Source of the DNA: Coffea arabica
Taxonomy: Eukaryota; Streptophyta; Magnoliopsida; Gentianales; Rubiaceae
Length of the DNA: 64,000 nt
NCBI RefSeq assembly: GCF_036785885.1
Contig: NC_092326.1
Coordinates: 43,271,572 to 43,335,571 of the forward strand
Direction of reading: 5' to 3'
In this document: positions 13,501-24,732 of the stretch, in pieces
Layout: each line of letters begins with the position of its first letter
Position numbering within the stretch: the stretch's first letter is position 1
Translations under genes and position numbers: made by a program
Notes under the pieces: generated by a model
Told to the model about the DNA's origin: nothing
The model's database searches: none
What the model saw: only the letters and a program-made list of their open reading frames with translations

Positions 13501-16257
13501 AGGAAACACTTCAGAGAAAGACCACAAGAAGTATTATATGGATGGATTCTTTACTGCAGGAACTTGAGAATAAAACTGAGAGCAACAGCCTTGGAGGACA
13601 ATTGAAGTGAAAACTGAGCTACTACAGTTGAAGCCACAAACACGCAAGCAAATGCAACTTGAGCTTATGGCAATTTATGTCCAATATCAGTAGCAAAGCA
13701 TGTTTAGAGTTGTTTGTAGATGCTCAAAGAACTAATAAATCTAGATCATATAAAAGATGCTTAGAGAACTCTTAGAAACTTTAATACTGTAAAAATCATG
13801 CTCAGTTTGTACATATTTGACAATTCTAGGGAAGATAATTCAACAATGCATTATACCTTAACTAATTCCAAGCCAAAAGGATGACGGACTCTCAAAGCTT
13901 TACGTCATTTCATTAACTACCCAAAAAGCACCTAATTCCATGACCACATATTGTACCTAAAAAAGATCTTTGACTCAAGGACAAAGGACAAAAGAATACA
14001 TACATCCAAAAATAACAATTGGGCAGTAACATGGTACAAATAACATGAAAAGCCCTTGTTTTTCAAAGACAAAAGCTAATAAAGCAAATAACCACAGATG
14101 AAGGCATCTGAGAAAAAATCCTATCTCTTTCAGCACAACCATGGCAAGATCATAATGACCTTAAAGAAAACGCGTTGAACCTTCATCTGGAGGAAGTTTT
14201 GACAAGTTCAATTTCAATGTGAGACTGAATCCATCTCTTGGAGGATCAAGAATTTGTGCAACCACTCCATATGCTGCTTTTATAGCTTCTATGGCACCTG
14301 GAGGTAGCCCACCAAAGGATACTGTTTCGGGAGGTGGTGGAGGTAAACTCACCGATAAAAAGAGAAGATTGGGATTTTTCATAGAGGCCTGAAAAATATT
14401 TTGGTCATCAAACATGTAAATTAATCATTCAGTAACACTTATTTGGGAGGAAGCATGTCAGCTGATCTGTATCTAAAGGCTGCCCATTTACCAAGAACTT
14501 GACTAAGATGCCAATAATACCTGAACATGGTAACGGACATCACTGAATTCAATCCAATGGGAATCCAGCTCAACTCCTTTGTCAAGACTGCAATCAAGCA
14601 GGTATGTTTTGTCAATTTTCATCATAAGATTAAAAGATTGGTCATCTACTTTTAATTAAATCCCCAAAGTATCATTGTCCGTAACAGGAAAGTTACAAAT
14701 AGTTTATAACCAATCCATCAGTACATACAAAGAGATTAAATCATTATTCAAGTATTTGAAGAATCTTCCTTTAGTCCTTTTATTAAGAAATGAAGCATTT
14801 GAATCTCTTTACATTTATCATCAGTCATCAGTGGCACCCAGAAGTTAGTTTTCTGGAAAATCATATTATGGTTTGGTTGCATGCATGTTCTATCAAAGCC
14901 AGATATGAAGAAAAAGAAAATACTGCATAAGAAAAGATTGTGCTCTCCATGCCAAAGAAAGGATTACATTTTGGTGCATTTTCAAACCAAACGAGAACAA
15001 CATCAGAGAGTAAAATGCTTTTGAAGGGTCAATGAGTTTCACAATCGCATAAATAATTTTGGCCACAGTTTCCAATACGAAATTATTATGACAATGCATA
15101 ATTCAGAACATAGACGATATGATAATCAGTAGACATGTTGGTCTCAGAACAGCATTGACGTTTCATTGCCAGAAACAATATCTTGATTTAATCATCCATA
15201 GCATTTTGGTAACAACAAACAAATAATAGGTTCAACAACCTAAATGAATTCCCAGTCTTTAAAAGCTTGACAGAGGCTGATTGTTTCCTTCCCAACAGAA
15301 GCAAAGAGAAGGGAATAGTTTGATTGTGGTATCAAATGCTTGCAGCTTCTCCAAAGGCATGAACTTCAACAAAGAGCAATCAACGTTCTTAAAGAAAACA
15401 TGTTACCAGCATCAGAGTCCCCATTTGGTAGCAAGTGCAGTTGGCCTTTTAATAATTTTTGTCATATCATTCACAAAATTCAGCTCATAAATTTGGAAAT
15501 GACTAATATTTATACCGCCCTTTTGATTCTTGAGTGTAATAGATCTTTTGGTTGGTAAGGAAAAGGAAAATGCCAACTAAAATATAGGCAATACCACTTG
15601 AAGAAAACTTGAATAGTTCCAATCAGAACCTAAATATTCATAAAGCAATACCAAGTCTCATAACTTTAAATGTCTGCGACAGTAATATTTCAGCCACTAT
15701 TTACCTAAAAGATAAACTTTATACCTATTCCCTTCATCCCATATCTAAGAAAAGCATAAACACGATAGTTTCCATGTCGATGAATTGAGGTTTTTCGACC
15801 CATTTCCAGGCGACATTAGCAAAACCCAAAAAAAAAAAAAAAGAAGAAGAAGAATCACCTGAGTGTTAAGCATCACAGCAAAATGCCCACTTTTTCTGGT
15901 TTAAACAACCTCAAACTACCCAAGTTTGAAGCTTTACAATTTGTCCTAACCATGAAAGCCATACAAAATGGCTTGGAAAAACGTACTTCATTTCTTGTAC
16001 GCTTTCCTTTACCAAAGCCACGAAAAAAAGACCAACAAAACGAAAAGAACAAAACTTTATCGCAGTCACATAAAATTGAACAGTTGAATTTAACAGATAC
16101 CATTCAAAATTGCTAAATAGACAAGAAAACAAAGACCCCAGAAGGAAAATTTTGAAGGGAAGCACAATTGGGAAGAGAAAAATGAGAGAGCGTACTTTTC
16201 AAGGCGAGTAGTCAAGATCTGTAAGAGATACTTGGAAGGGGACTGCAAGAGTATCAT
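10575..16257 (-). CDS. ARPC2: Arp2/3 complex subunit 2 (p34-Arc), complete ten-exon gene
   Basis: Structural subunit of the Arp2/3 complex, which nucleates branched actin filaments in the cytoplasm. In plants it affects trichome and pavement-cell shape (the DISTORTED2 gene in Arabidopsis). Exons in transcript order: 16,257-16,196; 14,587-14,521; 14,388-14,181; 13,487-13,318; 12,686-12,609; 12,118-11,986; 11,898-11,807; 11,035-10,979; 10,835-10,764; 10,658-10,575. All junctions are GT-AG and phases join cleanly to give 340 residues. Family landmarks: MILLQSPSKYLLQ at the N-terminus, ASMKNPNLLFLSVSLP (44-59), QILDPPRDGFSLTLKLN, SVREVVLGAPL, FPMRFKDS, IFPRHVEGRKLDRTVW and FHAYVSYHVK (to 270), then FMHTRMRRRVESL. 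The last exon encodes PQGWKEQFEIIQ and ends VKGLR. Its acceptor is the second AG of an AGAG pair; the first AG would shift the frame and stop after 13 codons. The Arabidopsis ARPC2A C-terminus as I recall it differs here, so this may be the ARPC2B-like form. Exons 1-7 recur at 24,733-29,183. Confidence 0.95.
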
Positions 16258-16536
16258 GGGTGGTAGTCTTGCAGTATTTTCTTTTCTGTCACCTTCAAAT
16301 GCTGTTATTCTTGTTCCGGGAAACTGATGATTGTCAAGATCGTGGGTCTTATCAGGCTAAAGGAAATTCTTCTGGGAAGGATCCAGCGCCGTGTGATCTA
16401 AGATGAAGTACTTAAAACGCCCAGATTCCAGAGCTACCGTTTTAGACTGTTTATCCTAACTTTACCGCTTACTGTCTTTAATCAAATTACACCGGGCTCC
16501 CTCAAGTTCATTTCAATTACTTTTTGAGCTTCTTGC

Positions 16537-16545
16537 CCTTTTATA
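16537..16545 (-). promoter_or_regulatory. Possible TATA box for ARPC2
   Basis: On the minus strand this reads TATAAAAGG, about 280 bp upstream of the ARPC2 start codon at 16,257. The position would allow a 5' UTR of roughly 250 bp. It is a motif match only. The second copy carries the same sequence. Confidence 0.3.
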
Positions 16546-16940
16546 AAAGTTTTTGTATGTTATTAGTAATTATTGTTTTGTTGCAGTAATTAGTTACTGG
16601 ACTCAATTTATGGATTTTTTTTTTAAACGTCTCATTAAGGTTTAGCTACAACATTCTTTTTTCTTTGTTTGAGTCTATTTGACAAGTAATGTGACTAAAT
16701 CTTGACCATAGCATAATAGATGATAGATAAGACATAGTAAAATAATTTATTAAAAATAAAATAATACATTATCATTAATTTACATCAACTTTTATCTCAT
16801 TAATTTTGCTAACAATAATAGTAATTGAGACCTTATACATCGAGGGATAATATGCTAACAGTAATAAAAAAAAACTAAGGGATAGTAGTTAAAACAAAAA
16901 GATACATTGTCATTAATTTTCATAACTTTTATCTCATTAC

Positions 16941-18254
16941 TAGAGCAGGCAAAAAAGCGCAAAATCCAACAATCTGCCCAACCCGTTCATTAATTTAAAA
17001 TGATGGGGTTGGATCAATTGGGTTATGGATTTTGTTGGATTGTGTAAGAAAGATCCAACCTATTCATTGGATTGATTGGGTTTTTTATGTAGGCACCCAA
17101 TGCCCAACTTATTTGAAAGTAAATACACATATGCCCAATCACTTGCATTTTGACATGTGTTAATAATTCATTGACCAATTTGCATTTAAAATTCTCATAT
17201 ATATGTTTTCAATCAGTTTTTTAAATTTTTACTTAAAAGAAAAAAAGAAACTTGAAATAAAACTCATAGTTATTTTACTTTTATAACAATAGTTAAACTT
17301 GCTCAACTTTTATAATAATTTATTATGCCTTTTAAGAGTATGTTGTTTTCCTCCCCTTTTTTTTGTGGTTGTTCTTAGGTTGCTACCTATTTCTGTTTGT
17401 TAATATTTCGTGTACATAGAATAGAGTTTTAAATTTGTTCTAACTACATTCTTTTACTTTTCTCTAACTTGTTTTATTTCATCGTTAATAATTCCTCATC
17501 AATGTTATAATACAACAAATTATATGTCTATTACTTACATTTTCAAGCATAATATAATCTAGCATTCAATAATTTAAATACATAGAATATTACAACTTAC
17601 AATAAAACATATATGAATAGTAAAAGTGTTAATAAGTTATGACAAAAAATAAGTTTCAATCAATTACTAGTATTAAAAAGTATAAAGTAAAACAAAATTT
17701 TTTAGCTAATCTATTTAAATGTACAATTTATTATCTAAAATTCACAATACAAGCAATATAAAATATTATTATATTTATGATGTATTTCTAAGGAACTTAA
17801 GAAGTGAGTAGGTGTTTGTGCATGTGAAAGTGTGTTAGTGTGTAAAAATATGAGTGTATTTGGATAGTAAATTATTTGAGATAATTTTGTAAAAAAAAAA
17901 TAATACTGTAGCACTTTTTTAATATGATGTATATGAGATAAAAAGGTGATTGGAAAATGTGTTAATGATGCAAGCAAGTTAGCGTGTGTAAATAAAGTGT
18001 AAATAAGGTGTTATAATTTACAATACATTTATGCGTGTGAAAAAAATCTTTTTATCTGTTAAAATGTATGCGAGAAAGTTTATATATCAAAATGTATTAA
18101 TTAATATGTTAGGTCATATTTGGGTCATGAGTTTGAGATGACCCAATAGGATACAATCTAAAATTAACCCAATCTAAAATTGAACGGGTTGGGTATAACC
18201 CATTTAAATGAAAATCCAATATAAACAACCCAACCCGCTCAATTGTCAGGTATA
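16941..18254. mobile_element. Non-autonomous hAT-like element, first copy
   Basis: About 1.3 kb of AT-rich non-coding DNA lies between CTCATTAC (16,933-16,940) and CTCATTAA (18,255-18,262), a near-perfect 8-bp target duplication. The termini are weakly inverted: TAGAGCAGGCAAAA at left, and TATACCTGACAATT as the complement of the right end. Subterminal regions are dense in CCCAACCCG and its complement, as in hAT miniature elements. A flanking paralogous stretch at about 16,768-16,815 reads TCTCATTAATTTTGC without the insert and so acts as an empty site. No transposase frame is present. An older repeat may be nested at about 17,846-17,975. Confidence 0.6.
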
Positions 18255-18921
18255 CTCATTAATTTTGCGAAAGTAGTCATTGATTAAATTTAAATTGAAT
18301 AACCTTGATACTTTAGAGTGCAAAATATCTAAAATTGAAATTTAAGGTACAAAATAAAATAGTGATACAATTTCAACGATGCAAAGTGAAATTAGGCTAA
18401 TAAAATTATTAGAGTAACTTGTTTAATATAGATCATTTTTTTGTACGGGTGTTGAGATACTTGGAATATGAATTTCTATGTTTAAAGTATCAACTATCAT
18501 CACCTCACCTAACACCATTTTGTTTCTTATGCTATATAGCCTTTATTATTAATAAAACAAGCATTTTTTGCTTTTTCTTTTTTTTCCAAGAAACACTTCC
18601 TTTCTTTTAGAGATAATATCCTTTTATTGTAACAATAACTATAATTTTTTTTCGACAAAATAGCATCATTGTCTTGTGAAAAGTATTGGTATGTCTTACA
18701 TTTTTAAAAATTTATTGCAATACACAATGAATATTTGTTATTTTTTTGACATATATTTGGTAGTTTTATTTTATAGTAGCAAATTAACTAAGATAAACAT
18801 GATGTAGCAACATATACAATCTAATTGCTGCAAAATGTAATATAATTTACCCAAGATAGATTCCACTTCTTCCTCCCTAAGTAACATGACAAAGTTTAAG
18901 GATAAACACCAAATAAAAAAA

Positions 18922-19007
18922 GGGATAATTTCAGAAACCTCCCCTGAGGTTTCTGACACTTTCACTGACATCCCCTGAGGTTCTCAAAATTTCACTTACC
19001 TCCCTTG
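18922..19007 (+). repeat. Left terminal inverted repeat of the Mutator-like element
   Basis: 86 bp, matching the complement of 20,607-20,692 base for base. Within it TCCCCTGAGGTTCT-like phrases occur twice about 30 bp apart, so the terminus itself has internal repeats of the kind a transposase could bind. Confidence 0.93.
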
Positions 19008-19424
19008 CTTTTGATTTTGTGGTAACAATCCAGTCCAAATCAGATTAAAATATTATTTTCATGTGTGAGAAGGTATTTTTATTCCATAGCTACCCTTTGC
19101 AGAAGTTGTATTAGTAGAAGATTCAAAGAAGAATAAATGATTTGGACTAATTAGTAAAGTTGAGGGGGGGTAAGTGCAATACAAAAATTTGCATGCACCA
19201 GATGTGCCATGCAACAGTTATTTGGCAGATTTTGCAACGGCTAGCTGCAAATTGCAACGGCCAGAAGGTTTGTTGTTTCAGTAGCAATAGCATATAAAGC
19301 AAAGCAACTTAACTACCTCTGAGGTTTCAAGCTATTAACATTCTTTGCTACTAATTTGGAGTGATAACAAGTGCATTTGCTGTGCTACAATTAGAGCTCT
19401 GAGTAAAAAGTTTTAGCTGCAACC

Positions 19425-19568
19425 ATGGCCTCTTCAAGCCATAGGGGAGAATCATGGAATTCACCTACATCTTTCTCCATTAAAAACAGGTTTTGCCGCT
19501 GTAATCGCAAAGCAACCGTAATGATATCAGAGAGTGAAAGGAATCCAGACAAGTTGTATTTCTATTGA
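19425..19568 (+). pseudogene. GRF-type zinc-finger fragment captured in the Mutator-like element
   Basis: The 47-codon ORF begins MASSSHRGES, has a Ser-rich lead, and then the zinc-finger start FCRCNRKATVMIS followed by ERNPDKLYFY and a TGA stop. Plant GRF-type zinc fingers follow the order C-x-C, about 16 residues, then N-P-x-x-x-F/Y-x-x-C. Here the next position, where a Cys is expected, is the TGA stop. The third and fourth zinc ligands and any C-terminal coiled coil are therefore missing. It is most likely a captured or decayed host-gene fragment. It could also be an exon end whose downstream exon is not recognisable. Confidence 0.6.
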
Positions 19569-19650
19569 GAAATTTCCAACTTTGTGATGAATTTTAAAAA
19601 AATTCTACAAAAGGGGTGATTTTGGGTTTAATTTCCGTCAGGGGGGTCTT

Positions 19651-19746
19651 CGCATTTGTGAATTTCACAAATGCGAGCTTACAAGAGCTCGCATTCGTGG
19701 AATGCGAGCTCTGGTTATTGAGCTCGCATTCCACGAATGCGAGCTC
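19651..19746. repeat. Cluster of three near-perfect palindromes
   Basis: Palindrome 1 (19,651-19,675) has 12-bp arms CGCATTTGTGAA around a single base. Palindrome 2 (19,685-19,711) has arms GAGCTCGCATTC around GTG. Palindrome 3 (19,720-19,746) has the same arms around CAC and is the exact reverse complement of palindrome 2. The pair can therefore fold as two small hairpins or one 27-bp stem. GCGAGCT also recurs further right, at about 19,804 and 19,918. Confidence 0.9.
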
Positions 19747-20606
19747 TTCTCAATTTTTTTTTTCCTTTTTTAAGAGCTAGGGAATTATTTCTAGGAAGCA
19801 AATGCGAGCTCTTATCTTTTTTATTTTGGTATTTTTTGAGAGGTAGGGAATTATTTGCAGAAATCTTCTAATTTTTGTTTTAAAAAATGTTGCAAATATT
19901 TAAAATTTTGCAAATAGCTCGCATTTGTTAAATTTGACCTGCAAAAATTGTATTTAACTTTTTTGTTAGATTTCGCATTTATAAGTATGACTTGTAGAAA
20001 ATTAGATTCAAATTTAGATGTATTAGGGTTTTAAAAATATTATATAAGTGATAAAAATTTTATAAATTGTAAAAATAAAATCAAACTGCTTGGATAATTA
20101 AATGTTATATTTGCATAAAAAATAATACAATAATCATAATAATGATAATACAATAATATTGGTGTAATAAAACTGCCATTAATTTAAATATTTACTTATA
20201 ATGCCCAAAGAGCCTAATTACCAATTTTTTCTTCTCGCGCTCAAATATAACATTAACCCGCATGCGAGCTAACCTTGAAATAGAAAAAACACAGAATCCC
20301 GCTTGCGGGTTTCAGGAGTATTCGGATATTCTCATATGCACCTATGCAAATCGAACCAACCGGATATCTTATCCGTATCCCATTTTTTTAAATAAAAATC
20401 TTATAAATTTGAAAAATAAAATCAAATTTAGATGTATTAGGGTTTTAAAAATATTATATAAATCAAGTTTCTATTATTGTTGTTAAGCTTAATTAATCAT
20501 ATCAGATGCCATTATGTAACTAAACGGTAGTAATTAACCCCAACTACTTGGGATATATCTGTAATTTTGGCCCTGATGACGTCAGAAAAGGGGCCCAATT
20601 TTTTAT

Positions 20607-20692
20607 CAAGGGAGGTAAGTGAAATTTTGAGAACCTCAGGGGATGTCAGTGAAAGTGTCAGAAACCTCAGGGGAGGTTTCTGAAATTATCCC
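20607..20692 (-). repeat. Right terminal inverted repeat of the Mutator-like element
   Basis: Exact reverse complement of 18,922-19,007. The flanking 9-bp duplication follows at 20,693-20,701. Confidence 0.93.
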
Positions 20693-20942
20693 ATAAAAAA
20701 AAAAACAACAGAGAAGTAATAAATAATTAATAAACCAATTTTTCAAAAAAAAAATTACTAAAAAAAATGAAAAAGCTCAAAGACTGATAAAACTGGTAAA
20801 CCCAAAACCCTCTTGTTGTTTGCAGCCAAGTCCACGATGACTAAATTGAGATATTGGTCTTTGTAGGGGGCTCAATTGACAAAATGGTTTATGCTGCCTT
20901 TCCTTCTTACTCCTGTGAAATTCTACAAAAATCTTGGAGCCT

Positions 20943-23419
20943 ATGGACTCCCTAAATCCATTTTTCTACCCTCCTGAATCATTTCTTGAAGATTTGGAAT
21001 CACAGAGTCGAGCAAGTGATTTGTTAGGTTTGATGGAAGGCAGACGCATAAGAAGATTTGGGAGAGGCAGCCAAAGCAGTCGGACCCTTCTGCCACTTCG
21101 ACTCACTCGCCTTACAAACGCTGTTTCTTGTTGGTATGCTCATCTCTCTCATATTAAAATCGATCAAAACCTTTCCTTGAATTTAAAAGAATTCTGGGTT
21201 GTGCTTGAATTCAATGGAATACAGGTACAGATGACAAATACTTGACAACTATGTGTAATACAGGTACTGCGACTTCAAAACATCTGTCTTGAATGAACCT
21301 CTATATCGATATGGTCGTCGTCATTCCAGGTTTGCCTTTTTATCACACACACACACAAAGAAGGAATTTGTCCAAGCTTTTTTTGTAAGGGAATCGTGAA
21401 AGACTAAACGTACATTGTTGAAAGATATGCTGCAGAACTGCTTGAGAGCTTTATTGCCTGCATCAGAAACTTATGTGGCAGATTGACTTAGTCACTTAAG
21501 ATTTTTTTTTTCCTTTTTTCCATTTATACGAACTTTGAAATTTTTTTTTGGAGACAAGATTGTTTTTTTACCTTTGCTTATTTATTTACAATCGTTTCTG
21601 TTTTAGGTGTTTGAGAGTTTGGTTTTCGGTGGGCCTCGGGTTTAGTCTTACTGCATTGCTTGGAGTAATTTTGGTTAGTCACTGCGCCAGAAATTTTGTC
21701 ACTATGGAATTGGTCCGTGGAAGTCATGAAAAACGTAAAAAGGACTGCTATCGTAAAGATGACATGAAATGGTGCTTCCTGGTACTATATCAAATTCTGT
21801 GATATGCAAATGACTTGATTTTCTTGTTTTCTGTGTGTTGTGAGGCAGATTCTTCTATGGGAATTTGGAGGAGCTATCCATCTGTATAAAGGGAATGATG
21901 GGATGATCAGTCTTTTCAACGGATCATTATTTGGGTTTTCCTCTTCGGTTAGTGTTCAAGTGTGCCATGTCATTCAAGTTAGCTAGGCATCCATGAAATT
22001 TACTGATAAGTTTTTGTTAGGACCAGCCCCAAGGAAAGATTCACTTTTAATAAAATGATCTAGATCTTATAGCTGTGCAGCTGCTTGTATCTTCTGTGCT
22101 GGTACCTAGCTTTATGGAATTTGTCTATTTCTGCAGTTCTTGGTTCCTGATTTAGTACGTTAATGAATAACATTTGGGGTTTTGACTCACTATAAATACA
22201 ACTTTGGTAATGGAATATTCTAGCAGCCTATTGCTGTCTGATACATTGCTGTTGGTTAAGTTGTTTTTGGATCTATAGTAGCATTGGTGCCCAAAACTAT
22301 TACTGAGAACCCTATTGTTTTCTTGTTTGTCTAGCTATTTCTATCCTTTATTGTACATTAATTTAGTTAGATGCATCTTGTTATTCTTCACTATTAGGGC
22401 AAGGTGATAATAGTCTCCTGCTTTTACTAAAGATTTGGGCTTTTTGTAAATACACTGGTTTCTAGACTTACTGAGATCTTCTTCATAGAGTTGGACACCT
22501 GAAATCATCTTTCAACATTGAGTATCCAAACCAACATGATTGATATCCTCAATTTTCTTTATGTCTTCTGTGTCTGTGTATTAGAAATGCAACAGTTCAT
22601 TTCTAATTCTATAAGAACCATAGACTCCATGTTATTTATAATGTGCAGCTAAAATTGATTAAAACCTGTTATCAAACAACTTATGTTCAACGTGCTTCCT
22701 TGTTCTTTTCGTAGCGTTTTAGATAAATGATCTGTATTCAAGCTAATTCTGAAAACTTTTTGCTAAATGAACAGAATGCAGACAACCAAAAGGTCAAATG
22801 TTCAACTTGTTTTTTCCAGTTTGAGCTGGAAATGTTGTGGTTAATTAAATAGTCCAATAGTAGAATAGTTCGTGTGGGGAGTTCGTTTTGATAGATGAAT
22901 AGATCCATTAATCTGTGCTTATAGCAAAGAAAAAGTAAACATATAAGTGAAACAGATTTTATTTCACTAACTAAAATTTGTATTGTCCTCAAGCTATTTC
23001 ATTTCATTATCTCTATTTGTTGAGTAAGCTAAGCTTATCTTTTTGTATAATAATGGTTGAGTTGAACAAAAGCTTTAGCTAAAATAGATGAGATCTAAAT
23101 GATTAAAGCTGGGCTTCTGCTTAAATACAACTGTATGAACACTGTTTGTATGTATTCAGCTCTTAATTTATTTAAATAATTCCAAATCACTTTTGGACAT
23201 ATACACCTGATTTGTAGACCAACTACCACATTTTCAACAAGCATTTTGAGACTAATTTATTTTGCCTGTCAGTTTCAGATTTTGAAAGCATTTTAATATT
23301 GTGTTTTTTCTGCAGATTTCCGGTCTAATCATGTCACTTCCTGATATTGGATACATCTTTCTGTCCTCCATTCTGTCTGTATTCATTCATGAAGTTGGGC
23401 ATGCTCTTGCTGCTGCAAG
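20943..23419 (+). CDS. S2P: Site-2 protease (S2P), exons 1-5, first copy cut by the gap
   Basis: Membrane zinc metalloprotease that cuts membrane-bound transcription factors within the bilayer (peptidase family M50, S2P type; Golgi in plants). Exons: 20,943-21,133; 21,264-21,329; 21,607-21,673; 21,849-21,947; 23,316-23,419. All are GT-AG with consistent phase. Two in-frame starts are possible: the first ATG at 20,943, or 21,033, which gives MEGRRIRRFGRG and looks like the usual plant N-terminus. Landmarks: SCWYCDFKTSVLNEPLYRYG (exons 1-2), a hydrophobic segment in FSLTALLGVILILLWEFGG (exons 3-4), and the catalytic HEVGH in FIHEVGHALAAA (exon 5; His136/Glu137/His140 counted from 21,033). Sequence stops 81 bp into intron 5 at the N run, so this copy is incomplete only because the contig ends. 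The Mutator-like element lies just upstream. Confidence 0.9.
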
Positions 23420-23500
23420 GTTAAGATGTTCTTCACTCTTTTCTGTGGGTCAATGTGATATCATGCATGATGTTGCCTATATATTTTGTTTGATTCAATG

Positions 23501-24000
23501 NNNNNNNNNNNNNNNNNNNNNNNNNNNNNNNNNNNNNNNNNNNNNNNNNNNNNNNNNNNNNNNNNNNNNNNNNNNNNNNNNNNNNNNNNNNNNNNNNNNN
23601 NNNNNNNNNNNNNNNNNNNNNNNNNNNNNNNNNNNNNNNNNNNNNNNNNNNNNNNNNNNNNNNNNNNNNNNNNNNNNNNNNNNNNNNNNNNNNNNNNNNN
23701 NNNNNNNNNNNNNNNNNNNNNNNNNNNNNNNNNNNNNNNNNNNNNNNNNNNNNNNNNNNNNNNNNNNNNNNNNNNNNNNNNNNNNNNNNNNNNNNNNNNN
23801 NNNNNNNNNNNNNNNNNNNNNNNNNNNNNNNNNNNNNNNNNNNNNNNNNNNNNNNNNNNNNNNNNNNNNNNNNNNNNNNNNNNNNNNNNNNNNNNNNNNN
23901 NNNNNNNNNNNNNNNNNNNNNNNNNNNNNNNNNNNNNNNNNNNNNNNNNNNNNNNNNNNNNNNNNNNNNNNNNNNNNNNNNNNNNNNNNNNNNNNNNNNN
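23501..24000. other. 500-bp assembly gap (Ns)
   Basis: Exactly 500 undetermined bases, a typical placeholder for a scaffold join of unknown size. Because the sequence on its right repeats the 12.4 kb to its left, the true gap is probably negative, meaning an overlap. Frames reported across the Ns have no meaning. Confidence 0.99.
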
Positions 24001-24732
24001 GGTCAACAACTATAAAAATCAGTACACAGAAGTCAATCTATGAATCAAACCTACAGGAATTTATTGATGTTAAATACTGTATGAGTCAACTAAGAGTTCA
24101 TCACTACCAAAGGACAAGCCACGTTGTCCAAAGGATATGAAAAAAGGTTCTCATTTGATGAAGCTTACACAATAAAATCATCAAAATTAGTTAAATGGCA
24201 TCCAAATGGTTTCAGCTATAACTCTAATTCTTCCCCTGCTCCACAGAACAATGTGTCACCACCTCATCTAACCCCCACCCTCTACCCACTCCACAAAGAG
24301 AAACAGTACACCGACGTTTCATGTTAAAAGAATTCATATTTTGACTGAGATAGCTAGATGCTTGATACTCTCCATCAATGCATTTAGTCCAGACGTTTCA
24401 CATCTTCTTCATTCATTTGCAGCCATTTTTCAGGAGTTCAGACACAAGGTTAACACCTTGTTTTACATTAAAAAACTGAGTACAAATACTTGACACTGCA
24501 AAACAAACTCGCAAAATTTTGGCTAAACAAAAAGGAAAACTGACAACACGAAGTACAACTTCTGCGAATGAAAAGTTTTCGCCTTAGTCAAGTGCATTCA
24601 ACCTCAGGCATGAAAATTCTAAGTTACATTCCCCATGTTCAAATTGAGCAAAAATGTACATTGACAAGGGAAAGGGTTAAAAAAATGAGATTGTAAACAA
24701 TCAGGCATCAGATTATGTACTGAGAGTCTTAC

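Larger units (their letters stand above)
18922..20692. mobile_element. Mutator-like element (non-autonomous), first copy
   Basis: The ends are perfect 86-bp inverted repeats, 18,922-19,007 and 20,607-20,692, starting GGGATAATTTCAG. They are flanked by the identical 9-bp duplication ATAAAAAAA (18,913-18,921 and 20,693-20,701). Long inverted repeats with 9-bp target duplications define Mutator-like elements. The 1,771-bp element has no transposase. It contains a truncated GRF zinc-finger ORF (19,425-19,568), a palindrome cluster (19,651-19,746), and an internal direct repeat around AGATGTATTAGGGTTTTAAA (about 20,012-20,048 and 20,430-20,466). It ends 250 bp before the first ATG of the S2P gene. 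Confidence 0.92.
11075..23500. repeat. 12.4-kb block, first copy (ends at the scaffold gap)
   Basis: This block recurs at 24,001-36,426 with a fixed offset of 12,926 bp. Every open frame in it has an identical twin in the second copy, and all stretches I compared, including introns, homopolymers and transposons, are identical. The right edge is the last base before the N run, and the left edge corresponds to the first base after it. That is the signature of unmerged overlapping contig ends. Confidence 0.95.

Noticed and set aside
15281..15558. Two overlapping ORFs inside ARPC2 intron 1
   Set aside because: They lie wholly in intron sequence, overlap each other in different frames, and have no recognisable domain.
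17846..17975. Stretch around GGATAGTAAATTATTTGAGA resembling a common plant miniature repeat
   Set aside because: It seems familiar as a dispersed repeat, but no termini or target duplication can be defined here, so it is not listed as a separate element.
23301..24140. Long open frame spanning the N run
   Set aside because: It exists only because Ns translate as unknown residues. The real content is S2P exon 5 on the left and ARPC2 intron sequence on the right.
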